From VXYL01 sp963665195 (lineage in GTDB: Bacteria; Pseudomonadota; Gammaproteobacteria; Pseudomonadales; Azotimanducaceae): 64,000 bases of DNA. The stretch lies in the NCBI GenBank assembly GCA_963665195.1, contig OY762070.1, positions 2,852,001 to 2,916,000 on the forward strand, given 5' to 3'. The position numbers and the translations under genes are program-made. The notes under the pieces are model-generated. The model was not told where the DNA came from. It saw only the letters and a list, made by a program, of their open reading frames with translations, and searched no databases. Positions 27,701 through 37,553 of the stretch are shown here, in pieces. Each line of letters starts with the position of its first letter. Position 1 is the first letter of the stretch.

Positions 27701-30700
27701 GACCGTCGACGTGCCGAAATCCACGTCCGCGATCTTGTCCGATGCGTTGCAGTTCGCGGCGCTGTAGACCGTCCAGGTGTAGCTGGAGCTCACCGTCAGG
27801 CTGCTCAGGCTGGCCGTGGCCGTATTGGCCGAGACCGAGGTGCAACTGGTCGTCCCCGGCCCGGCGGTCTTGTTGTGCCACCACGCCGCCGCCCAGTTGG
27901 ACAGGTTCAGCGTCGCCGTGGTCTGCGCCACCGGGTTCGCGGTCAGGCGCACGGTGGTGAACTCCGCATCCGTCGACGCGGTGGTGATTTCCGTCGCGCA
28001 GGCGCTGTCGCTGTACGCCTTGTAGGTGTAGTCCGTGCCGCCGGTCAGACCGGACAGGTTCGCGGTCGCGATGTTCTGCGCCACCGCGGTGCATTGCGCG
28101 CCGCCCTGGCTGCCCTTGTACCACCATGCGGCCGTGTAGCCGCCAATGGTCAGCGTGGCGGTCGTCTCCTTCACCGCGCTGGCGCCGAACCACACCGCTG
28201 GCGTGGTGAAGTCCACGTCCGCGATCTTGTCCGCGCTGTTGCAGCCAGCCGCGCTGTACACCTCCCAGGTGTAGTCCGAGATCGATAGCAGGCCGGTCAC
28301 GCTGGCGCTGATGGTGTTGGCCGCGACTGGCATGCAGCTTGCCGTGCCCGGGCCGGACGTCTTGTTGTGCCACCACGGCGCCGACCAGAGCCGCAGCTTC
28401 AGCGTCGCCCCGGACGCCGTCACCGACGTGGCGATCAGGCCCACGGTGCCGAACTCCGCATCCGTCGAGTCGGTCGTGATCTCGGTGGCGCAGGCGCTGT
28501 CGCTGTACGCCTTGTAGGTGTAGGCCCCGTAGCCGCCGAGGCCGGAGACGCTTGCGGTCGGGGTGTTGGCGCTGACCGCCGTGCAGCTCTTCGATCCACC
28601 GGCCCCGGCGGTCTGCCTGTACCACCACGCGGCCGTCCAGTTGGACAGGGTCAGCGTCGCGGTGGTCTCCTTGACGTTGCTGGCGGTCAGCGACACTACC
28701 GCCGCAGTGCTGAAGTCCACGTCCGCGATCTTGTTGGCGGAGGCGCAGCCCGAGGCGCTGTACACCGCCCAGGCGTAGCCGGAGTTCACCGTCAGGCTGG
28801 ACAGGCTCGCCGTCGTCGTGTTGGCCGCGACGGAGGTGCAGGTCGCCGTGCCTGGACCCGAGGTCTTGTTGTGCCACCACGCCGCCGTCCAGTTGGCGAG
28901 GTTCAGCGTCGCCGTGGTCTGCGTGATGGACCCGGCCGCCAGGCCCACGGTGGAGAAGTCCGCGTCCGTCGAGGCGCTGGTGATCTCGGTCGTGCAGGCG
29001 CTGTCGCTGTACGCCTTGTAGGTGTAGTCGGTGCCGCCGGTCAGGTTGGTCAGGCTCGCCGTGCTCGTGCTGGCCGCCACCGAGGTGCAGGAGGCGTTGG
29101 TCTGGTCGCCCTTGTGCCACCAGGCCGCGGCGTGGCCGGCGATGGTCAGCGTGGCGGTGGTCTCCTTCACCGCGCTCGCGGCCAGCGTTGCCGCCGCCGT
29201 GGCGAAGTCCACGTCGGCGATCTTATCGGCGGAGGCGCAGCCGCTGGCGCTGTACACCGCAAAGGCGTAGCTGGAGTTCGCGGTCAGGCTGCTCAGGCTC
29301 GCCGTCGTCGTGTTGGCGGCGACCGAGGTGCAGGTCGCGGTGCCCGGCCCGGACGTCTTGTTGTGCCACCACGCGGCCGTCCAGTTGGCGAGGTTGAGCG
29401 TCGCCCCGGTCTGCGTCACCGAAGTCGCGGTCAGGCCCACGGTGGAGAACTCCGCGTCCGTGGAGGCGGTGGTGATCTCGGTCGTGCAGGCGCTGTCGCT
29501 GTACGCCTTGTAGGTGTAGTCGGTGCCGCCGGTCAGGCCGGACAGGCTCGCCGTGCTCGTGTTGGCCGCCACCGAGGTGCAGGAGGCGTTGGTCTGGTCG
29601 CCCTTGTGCCACCAGGCGGCGGCGTGGCCGGCGATGGTCAGCGTCGCGGTGGTCTCCTTCACCGCGCTCGCGGCCAGCGTTGCCGCCGCCGTGGTGAAGT
29701 CCACGTCCGCGATCTTGTCCGCGGCGTTGCAGTTCGCGGCGCTGTACACGGTCCAGGCGTAGCTCGAATTGATCGTCAGGCTGGACAGGCTCGCCGTCGT
29801 CGTATTGGCCGCGACCGAGGTGCAGCTGGCGGTGCCCGGCCCGGACGTCTTGTTGTGCCACCACGCGGCGGTCCAGTTGGCGAGGTTGAGCGTCGCCCCG
29901 GTCTGCGTCACCGAGGTTGCGGTCAGGCCCACGGTGGAGAACTCCGCGTCCGTGGAGGCGCTGGTGATCTCGGTCGTGCAGGCGCTGTCGCTGTACGCCT
30001 TGTAGGTGTAGTCGGTGCCGCCGGTGAGGCCGGACAAGTTCGCGGTCGCGGTGTTGGCCGCCACCGAGGTGCAGGAGGCGTTGGTCTGGTCGCCCTTGTG
30101 CCACCAGGCGGCGGTGTGGCCGGCGATGGTCAGCGAGGCGGTGGTCTCCTTCACCGCGCTCGCGGCCAGCGTTGCCGCCGCCGTGGAGAGATCGACGTCC
30201 GCGATCTTGTCCGCGGCGTTGCAGTTCGCGGCGCTGTACACGGTCCAGGCGTAGCTCGAGTTGATCGTCAGGCTGGACAGGCTGGCCGTCGCCGTATTGG
30301 CCGCGACCGATGTGCAGCTGGCGGTGCCCGGCCCGGACGTCTTGTTGTGCCACCAGGCGGCGGTCCAGTTGGCGAGGTTGAGCGTCGCCCCGGTCTGCGT
30401 CACCGAGGTCGCGGTCAGGCCCACGGTGGAGAACTCCGCGTCCGTCGAGGCGCTGGTGATCTCGGTCGTGCAGGCGCTGTCGCTGTACGCCTTGTAGGTG
30501 TAGTCGGTGCCGCCGGTGAGGCCGGTCAGGCTCGCCGTGCTCGTGCTGGCCGCCACCGAGGTGCATTGCGCGCCGCTCTGGTCGCCCTTGTGCCACCAGG
30601 CGGCGGCGTGGCCGGCGATGGTCAGCGTCGCGGTGGTCTCCTTCACTGCGCTCGCGGCCAGCGACACCGGGGGCGTGGTGAAGTCCACGTCGGCGATCTT

Positions 30701-33003
30701 GTTGGCGGAGGCGCAGCCGGCGGCGCTGTAGACCGTCCAGGTGTAGGCCGAGTTCACCGTCAGGCTGGACAGGCTCGCCGTCGCCGTGCTGGCCGCGACC
30801 GACGTGCAGGTCGCCGTGCCCGGCCCCGAGGTCTTGTTGTGCCACCACGCCGCTGTCCAGTTGGCGAGGTTGAGCGTCGCCGTGGTCTGCGCCACCGGGG
30901 TCGCGGTCAGGCCCACGGTGGAGAACTCCGCGTCCGTCGAGGCGTTGGTGATCTCGGTCGTGCAGGCGCTGTCGCTGTACGCCTTGTAGGTGTAGTCGGT
31001 GCCGCCGGTGAGGCCGGACAGGCTCGCCGTGCTCGTGTTGGCCGCCACCGAGGTGCAGGAGGCGTTCGTCTGGTCGCCCTTGTGCCACCACGCGGCGGTG
31101 TGGCCGGCGATGGTGAGCGTCGCGGTGGTCTCCTTCACCGCGCTCGCGGCCAGCGTTGCCGCCGCCGTGGTGGTGAAGTCCACGTCGGCGATCTTGTCGG
31201 ACGAGCTGCAGCCGGTGGCGCTGTACACCTCCCAGGTGTGGGCGGTGCCGGCCGTCAGGCTGGTGAGGGCCGCGGTCGCGGTGTTGGCGGCTACTGCAGT
31301 GCAGGTTCCGGCCGGGGTCGTCGGCACGGTCTTCTTGTGCCACCACGCGGCCGTCCAGTTGGCGAGGTTGAGCGTCGCCGTGGTCTGCGTCACGGAGGTC
31401 GCGGTCAGGCCCACGGTGGAGAACTCCGCGTCCGTGGAGGCGTTGGTGATTTCCGTCGTGCAGGCGCTGTCGCTGTACGCCTTGTAGGTGTAGGACGTGC
31501 CGCCGGTGAGGCCGGTCAGGTTCGCGGTCGCGGTGTTGGCGGCCACCGAGGTGCACTGCGCGCCGCTCTGGTCGCCCTTGTACCACCAGGCCGCGGTGTG
31601 GTTGGAAATCGTCAGCGTGGCCGTCGTCTCCTTGACCGCGCTCGCGGCCAGCCCCAGTTCGTTGTCGGTGACCGTGACTGCCACGGACCCCGCTTCTCCC
31701 TGGTAGCCTGAGTCGTTCGTGTTGGTGACGCTGGCTGTGACCGTCACCGATTCGTTGCCGGAGTCGTTATCGTCCACCGGCGTGACCGTCACGGTCTGCG
31801 CGGTGGTGTAGTTGTTTCCGAGAAAAGTGAGCGAGCCCGGATTCACCGTCACCGCACCCGTGTCGCTGCTCGCGATGGAGACATTAAAGACCCTCCGGGG
31901 CAAGGGCCCCGAAAACGCGACCGTGAAGGTCGAGGCGCCGCCGCCTTCCGTCAGTGTCAGGGAGGACGTAGAAAGGGCCAGGTCCGGGCTGCCGGTGTCG
32001 TCGTCCAATACAATGACGTTGACGCTCCCGGTCGTGCCGAGGTAGTCGCCCCCGCTGGCGCGGAATTCAACGATGGACCATTCGTTGAGATTGCTCAGGG
32101 TGTCCTGCTTCCCCGACACGGTCACCGATTGCGGCGTGCTCCAGTTCGCGGTGGTGAAGGACAACGTCGTGGCGCTCAGTGAAACTTCCGCGCTGGGATA
32201 AACTATTGATAGTGTCACGGTGCCGGCCGGTTCCGCCGCCAGGGCCACGGTGACGCTCTTGCCGGTGGCGCCCTCGTCCAGTGTCAGCGAGGCCGGGCTG
32301 AGGGTGAGCCCGCGATCGTCGTCCGCCACCGTTGCCGTGAGGGTGGCGCTCTTGTTGTCGTAGCCGCCGCCGGCGGCGCTGTGGGTGATGGTCACCGACT
32401 CGTCGGCGCCGTCGGCGTCGCCCACGGGCGTGAGCGTCACCTGCTGGTTGGTGTTGTAGTTCGTCGTGGTGAAGGTGAGCGAGGACGGGTTCAGCGTCAC
32501 CGCGCCGGTGTCGCCGCTGGCGACCGTAACGGTCACGTTGCCGGTGGGCGCGTTCGGCAGCTTCACGTTGTAGGTCTGGGTGCCGCCGCCCTCCGTCAAC
32601 GCCACCGACGACTTGGACAGGGTGATGTCCTGCGCGGCTTGCACGGTGATCTTGAACTCTTCGTGACCGTTATATAGGCGCCTGGGCAGTACGCCCGATA
32701 GGTGAAAGTTGCTTGCGCTGCCGCCGTGGTGGGCGTGCCGGACAGGACGCGAGTTGAAGCCGTGAACGAGAGGCCCTGCGGCAACGTCTCGAGGATGCTG
32801 TACTCCGTTAGATTTTGGTTGGTTATGCAAGTGTTACTGGTCCACGTTACCTCGGGCAGGGTGAGGCTGACCGCGGTCCCGGTGGTGAAGGTCTGGTCGC
32901 TGATGCTCGGTAAGCTGTTGGCCCAGGCCGGAGGCGCGGCCGCGAGCAGGAGCGCCAGCGCGAGGCCGGCGCAGGCGGTGGCAGAGGGAAGCGGACGTTT
33001 CAT
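15800..33003 (-). CDS. Giant repeat-rich surface protein with C-terminal beta-barrel and SPOR domain (one frameshift near the N-terminus)
   Basis: About 5,734 codons. The start at 33003 gives a classic signal peptide (ALALLLAAAPPAWA). Order by approximate residue: a He_PIG Ig-like domain (30-110), Calx-beta-like/hemolysin-type repeats (130-450, VTVASGDTGAV), 22 consecutive ~82-residue Trp-rich repeats (455-2200), nine Fn3 domains alternating with eight more Trp-rich repeats (2200-3780), 13 He_PIG domains (3780-5035), a beta-barrel resembling autotransporter translocators (5130-5590), a Pro-rich linker, and a SPOR domain (5640-5725; YAVQLMAM). The reading frame shifts at a TATATA run (32671-32676): one extra TA separates the signal/first-Ig part from the remaining ~5,620 open codons. 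Start overlaps the stop of the arylsulfotransferase gene. Probably an outer-membrane adhesin; SPOR would bind denuded peptidoglycan. Confidence 0.85.
17890..21650. repeat. He_PIG/cadherin-like repeat block with near-identical 291-bp units
   Basis: Thirteen Ig-like units of ~97 residues. Seven between about 18430 and 20500 are nearly identical with a 291-bp period (LPEASGGDGALTYALTPALP, PGLTFDPATRTLAGTP). Outer units at both ends have diverged, indicating recent internal amplification. In-frame expansion or contraction by recombination is expected. Confidence 0.9.
21650..26390. repeat. Alternating Fn3 / Trp-rich repeat block (~530-bp period)
   Basis: Nine fibronectin type III domains starting KPGKPTKP and containing W(Q/E)YVKKEG, SLTHTVTGLTDGTSYQFKVR, alternating with single W(W/Y/H)-type domains. 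The compound unit is ~176 residues, giving ~528-531 bp spacing. Confidence 0.85.
26390..31640. repeat. Array of 22 Trp-rich two-cysteine repeats (~246-bp unit, ~492-bp pair)
   Basis: Two alternating subtypes: one with AAWWHKGDQTNASCTSVAAN and TYKAYSDSACTTEI, the other with AAWWHNKTSGPGTASCTSV and YTVYSAANCNAADKIADVDF-like endings. Each unit has one WW pair, one central Cys and one late Cys. The pair repeats every ~492 bp between about 29000 and 31500 with high DNA identity. Confidence 0.9.
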
Positions 33004-34478
33004 CGTTCCTCCCCGGCGGCGGGGACAGACCTTGTTGGGACAGGCTTGAAGCTTGTCCCCGTCAGCGGCGGTCGCGCGTAGGCGGGCCGGTAGGCCCGGT
33101 AGGTCATCGCGGTCTCCGGCGCCTTGGTCAGCCGCAGCGCGAACAGCTCGCGGCCCGCCGCGTCCACCTCGCTCACGGCGGCCTTGCCCGGCCCGCCGCC
33201 CCAGGCGATGAGCCAGTTGCCGTTGGCCAGCTCGGTCACCGCGCCGCCGAAGAAGGTGGGCCAGCCGGGCTCGTAGTGGCGCGCGAAGACCGCCTCGCCG
33301 TTCGCGCCCAGGCGGTATTCCACCACCCGGCTGTCCCGGTCCGCGCCGCCGCCGCAGCGGCCGTTGTCGAACAGCAGGATGGTTCCCGGCGCGGTCTCAA
33401 GCACCGTGTGCTGGGAGCAGAAGCCGCCCAAGGGGTCGCCCGTCGGCCGGTACCAAGGCCGCGCGAAGGCGGGGCGGCGCTCGTCGTAGCGGTCCGGCGC
33501 GGCCGGGTCGCTGCCGCCGAGCTGCCACAGCACGCGCCCGGAGGGGCGCTCGATCTTGAGCGCCAGCGAGCAGGCCCGGAACGAGGCCAGGATGTTGCCG
33601 TCGGCGTCCAGGTCCAGCGAGTTGAGCTTGGCGTACTCGTCGGGGAAGAACCACCAGGCGACGCAGTCCGAGAGCTTGAGGTGGTCCCATGAGTTCCAGC
33701 GGAACACCTCGCGCCCGTCCGGCGTGACTTCCTGGATGACCGCGTCGTGGGTGGCCTGGGCGTCCGTCGGGGCCGGCTTGCCGTCCGGGACCGGGTAGCG
33801 GCCGAGGTCCCGCGTTGCCGGGTTCTTGGAGACGAACAGGTAGTTGCCTTCCTCCGTGATGAGGAACTCGTGCATCATGGCCGCGGCCAGGCCGCCGGCG
33901 GTGTGTACGCGCTTGACTTCCCTGAGTTCTTCGTCGAGCAGCACCACGGGGCCGGCGGCGTTGGCGGGGGCCTCGTTGTAGGAGTAGAGGCCCGCATGTT
34001 CGTGCCAGCGGAAGTTGTGCGCCGGGGGCGAGCTGCGGCGCGTGAAGACCGGCGCGCCGCGGTCGTCGATGATGGCGAGGTACGAGATGGGTTCGCCGGC
34101 GCCCGCCACGTTGTAGTAGGGCGAGATGAGCAGCAGGCCGGGGGCCGTGCCGGGCTCGTTGCGCAGCACTTCCACCTCGGGGAAGTCGGTGGGCGCGGCA
34201 TGGCGCCCGGACACCGCGTCGGCGGGGCCTGCCGCGCCGAGGAAGACCAGCGCGACGCAGGCCAGGACCCGGTCGCCATGCGAACGCCGGATTCGGCAGG
34301 CCCATGCGGGCGCAACGGGGCGACTGCCTCGCCGCCAAGCCGTCACCAACCCGCGCCAGCCGCTCCCCGCGACACTTCCCCCTTCCAGCATTCCTCTCCG
34401 GCTTCCTCTCTGGCCGCGTGCGGCCCGCCGATCTGGGATCGACGGGCATCGGACACATGAACGCACCGAGACGTACAC
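33000..34478 (-). CDS. Arylsulfotransferase (ASST)-like secreted enzyme
   Basis: A protein of up to 492 residues with a hydrophobic export signal (VLACVALVFLGAAGPADA) followed by a six-bladed-propeller-like enzyme domain. Family landmarks: GLLLISPYYN, HEHAGLYSYNE, a central MHEFLITEEGNYL, TPDGREVFRWNSWDHL, NSLDLDADGNILASFR and CSQHTVLETAPGTILLFDNG. ASST-type enzymes transfer sulfate between phenolic esters through a His. The precise start is unsure: the ATG at 34478 and others leave a long Arg-rich leader before the signal peptide. The TGA overlaps the ATG of the giant gene (ATGA at 33003-33000), so the two are translationally coupled. Sulfation of surface components is an inference. Confidence 0.8.
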   Translation of the reverse strand: MYVSVRSCVRCPSIPDRRAARGQRGSRRGMLEGGSVAGSGWRGLVTAWRRGSRPVAPAWACRIRRSHGDRVLACVALVFLGAAGPADAVSGRHAAPTDFPEVEVLRNEPGTAPGLLLISPYYNVAGAGEPISYLAIIDDRGAPVFTRRSSPPAHNFRWHEHAGLYSYNEAPANAAGPVVLLDEELREVKRVHTAGGLAAAMMHEFLITEEGNYLFVSKNPATRDLGRYPVPDGKPAPTDAQATHDAVIQEVTPDGREVFRWNSWDHLKLSDCVAWWFFPDEYAKLNSLDLDADGNILASFRACSLALKIERPSGRVLWQLGGSDPAAPDRYDERRPAFARPWYRPTGDPLGGFCSQHTVLETAPGTILLFDNGRCGGGADRDSRVVEYRLGANGEAVFARHYEPGWPTFFGGAVTELANGNWLIAWGGGPGKAAVSEVDAAGRELFALRLTKAPETAMTYRAYRPAYARPPLTGTSFKPVPTRSVPAAGEER

Positions 34479-34692
34479 TGAAACGCCTCTGAACGATCAT
34501 GTATGAATCGGGATTATATCGTGATTAGGACATGAACGACGGGGCGTGAAGGGCGGCGTGGAAGGGGTGTCGGGGAAAGGGTGTCGTGGAAGGCGTAAGG
34601 TGCTAAGGAGAGGCGAGTGGCCCAACACCTGTTCTAGCCCCCGGAGGCGCATTCCCGCGGTGTCCGAGGGAGTTTGCTTCATTCGCAGGTAG

Positions 34693-34978
34693 TTCCAGCG
34701 GGAAGGTCGGAGTGGTCTCGTCCCACACCGCGCCTGCAGGATGGCGCCGAGGCTGGTCTGCCAGAAGTACTGCCCCTTGCGGATCGAACTGCGGCATGGC
34801 GTGCAGGACGGCGTCGGCACGAGGGCATTGAGGAACAGCGTCCCTCGGCGGCGATGCGATTCGAGGTTCGGCGTCGCGATGAGTTTCGGTCAGCGAGCAG
34901 GGGCCCCCGCGCATTGCGGCTTAGGCCTGGGCGTAGCGGCCCCAGTCGTCCGCGGACACGGCATCGGGTTCGGGCGCG
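34693..34978 (-). pseudogene. Decayed third copy of the sulfatase 5' region
   Basis: This stretch aligns base by base, with many substitutions and several indels, to 14031-14306 of the intact sulfatase (shared GGTCTCGTCCCA, CTGCCAGAAGTACTGCCC, ATCGAACTGCGGCA). Frameshifts prevent translation. It lies upstream of the arylsulfotransferase gene, on the same strand. Confidence 0.85.
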
Positions 34979-35021
34979 GCTCTCCTCGAGCAGCGCTGGC
35001 GCGGGACCCTTCGCGCTGCGG

Positions 35022-35445
35022 CTAGCCGAAGACCTCGTCGAGGCTGCGGGCGTCGAGCACGTTGTCGGCCCACGCCTCGAGGTCCGCCCGCGACGCCCGG
35101 TCCAGCCGCCGCTCCGTCCCCGCCGGGAGCCGGCCGAACCGCCGCCGGAGCAGACGCTCCAGCACGGTACGCTCCCCTTCGACGTGCCCCCGCTCCATGC
35201 CTCGCCGCACGCCTTCCTCGCGCGCTCTCTGGATGGCTCCTGCCATGGTGCTGCTCTCCTCGGGATATTCCTGCCCGTAGCGCTCGTACTCATTGTCCGT
35301 GAGCGCGGCGTAGATGTCTATGAATTCCATGTACTTCGCCCGCCTGTCGCCGTCCGGCTCCAGTTCGAGGCCCCTTACGGCTCGCGCGCGGATAGTCGAG
35401 GATGAGGTTCTTGAAGTTCTGGTCGTGGCTGACCGCGTCCGCCAT
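35022..35445 (-). pseudogene. Rpn/PD-(D/E)XK transposase-like protein (DUF4351 type), internally deleted
   Basis: The minus strand starts MADAVSHDQNFKNLILDYP (ATG at 35445), the usual opening of this family, and later reads RGLELEPDGDRRAKYMEF and the DUF4351 tail LERLLRRRFGRLP and ARSLDEVFG. The nuclease core normally found between these parts (about 150 residues) is missing, and the two parts are in different frames. A deletion has thus destroyed the gene. Family members are recombination-promoting nuclease-like proteins, often multicopy. Confidence 0.8.
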
Positions 35446-35669
35446 GGGGTCGCACCCGCGTCGAATGCTGCAAAGTATCGCGCACTGAGGGGGGCCGGTG
35501 CCACGCCGAAGCCCAGGAACCCGTCTTGCGTTGCCATGCGCACGGGGGTGCTGCGCGGGGCTGGCTGTCGCGATCCGCGCGATCCGCGACGGGCATGTCC
35601 ATCCGGGAAAGCGGTTGGCTATACTCGCTCGCTTCGCATCCGCCGAGTACGAGCTGAAGGAACCACGCT

Positions 35670-36083
35670 ATGGCCGAACCCCGGGTCTTGAGGCCGCGGC
35701 CGCTGCCGCAACCCACGCCGGAGACCCAGCATTTCTGGGACGGCACCAAGGCCGGCGAACTGCGTCTGCAGCGCTGCCTCGATTGCGGCGAGATCTACTT
35801 TCCGCCGCGTCCGCTGTGCCCGGCGTGCAGTTCCCGGAACGTCGAGGCGTTCGCCGCCAGCGGCAGGGGCACGCTGCTGAGCTACGTCATCAACCAACGG
35901 GCGCATCCCGCGTTCGACGGCCCTTACGCCATCGCGCTGGTGAAGCTCGAAGAAGGCCCCACCATGATGTCGAACATCGTCGATTGCGAGCAGACGCCCG
36001 AAGCCTTGGTGCTCGACATGCCGCTCGTGGTCACCTTCGAGCACCACGACGACATCGCCATCCCGCTGTTCAAACCGGCCTAA
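35670..36083 (+). CDS. DUF35 zinc-ribbon/OB-fold protein, thiolase partner
   Basis: A 137-residue protein with an N-terminal rubredoxin-like zinc ribbon (CLDCGEIYFPPRPLCPAC, two CxxC knuckles around residues 36-53) and a C-terminal OB fold (GTLLSYVINQRAHPAF, IALVKLEEGPTMMSNIV). DUF35 proteins pair with thiolase-like enzymes and handle acyl-CoA substrates, for example in sterol or polyketide degradation. The gene starts after AAGGAACCACGCT and is followed 25 bases later by the thiolase gene. Confidence 0.85.
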   Translation: MAEPRVLRPRPLPQPTPETQHFWDGTKAGELRLQRCLDCGEIYFPPRPLCPACSSRNVEAFAASGRGTLLSYVINQRAHPAFDGPYAIALVKLEEGPTMMSNIVDCEQTPEALVLDMPLVVTFEHHDDIAIPLFKPA

Positions 36084-36108
36084 GCGCCCGCACGAGGAGA
36101 ACGCCAGC

Positions 36109-37242
36109 ATGACCGTAGCCATCGTCGGTGCCGCGGAGACCACCGAACTCGGCAAGATTCCGAATCTCAGCCAAATCCAACTGCATGCCGATGCCGCCCT
36201 CAACACCTTGGCGGACGCCGGCCTGCAAGCCAAGGACCTCGACGGCGTCGCCACCGCCGGCGAGTCCCCCGTCGCCATCGCCCACTATCTCGGCATCGCG
36301 CCGCGCTGGGTGGACGGCAGCTCCGTCGGCGGCTGCTCGTTCATGCTGCACGTGCGCCATGCCGTCGCCGCCATCGAAGCGGGCTATGCGGATACCGTCC
36401 TCGTCACCCACGGCGAGAGCGGCCGCTCCGGGGTAGGCCGGGGTGGCGGCGGCGGCGGTCGAGGTTCGCTCGCCGCCCAGTTCGAGGGTCCGTACGGCGG
36501 CATGGGGCCGACCACCAACTTCACCATCGGCGTACTGCGCTACATGAAGCAGTACGGCATGACCCAAGAGCAGCTGGCCATGGTGGCCGTGGTGCAGCGC
36601 GAATGGGCCGGGATGAACCCGCGCGCCTCGTTCCGCGATCCCATCACCGTGGAAGACGTGCTGAACTCGCGCATGATCGCCTACCCCTTCCACCTCTTCG
36701 AGTGCTGCCTGGTCACCGACGGCGGCGGCGCCCTCATCCTCACCAAGGCCGAGCGCGCCAAGGACTTCCCGAACCGCCCGGTGTACATCATCGGCAGCGG
36801 CGAGAGCGTGGAGACGCCGATGGTGAGCCAGATGAAGGACCTCACCAGTTCGCAGGCGTTCCGCATCGCCGGCGGCGACGCCATGCGCTCGGCGGGCATC
36901 GGCCACGGCGACGTGGACCACCTGATGGTCTACGATGCCTTCGCGCACCTGCCCATCTGGGGCCTCGAGGACCTCGGCTTCTGCGAACGGGGCGAAGCGG
37001 CGGGCTTCATCGAGGACGGCAACACGCGCCCCGGCGGCAAGCTGCCGCTCAACACCAATGGCGGCGGGCTGTCCTACATGCACTCCGGGATGTACGGCAT
37101 GTACGCCTTGCAGGAGAGCGTCCGGCAGATGCGCGGCACGGCCCCGGCGCAGGTGCCGGACGCTGAGATTTCGGTGTGCCTGGGCGTCGGCGGGATGTTC
37201 GCGGCCAGCGGCTGCATCGTGATGAGTAACAGCGCACCGTGA
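36109..37242 (+). CDS. Thiolase-family protein (SCP-x/lipid-transfer type)
   Basis: A 377-residue thiolase-fold protein (TVAIVGAAETTELGKIP at the N-terminus, NTNGGGLSYMHSGMYGMY for the C-terminal active-site loop, and CLGVGGMFAASG at the end). The nucleophile region reads SVGGCSFMLHVRHAV with Cys near residue 77. A Gly-rich insert (RGGGGGGRG, about 110-118) is unusual. Together with the DUF35 protein it forms an acyl-CoA thiolase or aldolase-like complex. GAGGAG precedes the ATG. Substrate unknown. Confidence 0.85.
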   Translation: MTVAIVGAAETTELGKIPNLSQIQLHADAALNTLADAGLQAKDLDGVATAGESPVAIAHYLGIAPRWVDGSSVGGCSFMLHVRHAVAAIEAGYADTVLVTHGESGRSGVGRGGGGGGRGSLAAQFEGPYGGMGPTTNFTIGVLRYMKQYGMTQEQLAMVAVVQREWAGMNPRASFRDPITVEDVLNSRMIAYPFHLFECCLVTDGGGALILTKAERAKDFPNRPVYIIGSGESVETPMVSQMKDLTSSQAFRIAGGDAMRSAGIGHGDVDHLMVYDAFAHLPIWGLEDLGFCERGEAAGFIEDGNTRPGGKLPLNTNGGGLSYMHSGMYGMYALQESVRQMRGTAPAQVPDAEISVCLGVGGMFAASGCIVMSNSAP

Positions 37243-37250
37243 ACCGTGGG

Positions 37251-37380
37251 AATTGGCCTCACTAGCCGGGCTGAAATCGAAGTGAAGATCGCCCTGCCGA
37301 GGAGAACTGCACTTGACATTCACCGCCGCGGGTCAGTGGAACCTCAGCGATGCAGCCCCGACTAGTGAGGTGGCCAAAAT
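37251..37380. mobile_element. ~130-bp MITE-like element with imperfect terminal inverted repeats
   Basis: The left end (37251-37278, TTGGCC..TCACTAGCCGGG) is matched in inverted orientation by the right end (37349-37380, CCCGACTAGTGAGG.TGGCCAA), about 24 of 28 positions. The interior has no gene but includes a TTGACA box at 37313-37318 that could serve the downstream PhyH gene. No transposase or target duplication was identified. Confidence 0.45.
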
Positions 37381-37553
37381 AGCATAGGGCGGGGCCGAAA
37401 TCGGGCTTGGCGGGGGCAGCAGACGAGGACGAAGACGCAATATCGAATGGCATCAAGCGCTTATGAACAGCGATTCCATAATCTTTCCACTATTGACCCG
37501 GCCGACCCCAACCGCCGCCGTACCGGCCTGTTCGGCGCGGTGTCTGGTCCCCG

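Noticed and set aside
18430..31640. Direct repeats suggestive of a CRISPR or other array
   Set aside because: The repeats are 246-531 bp, in frame and encode protein domains; no short repeat-unique spacer pattern exists.
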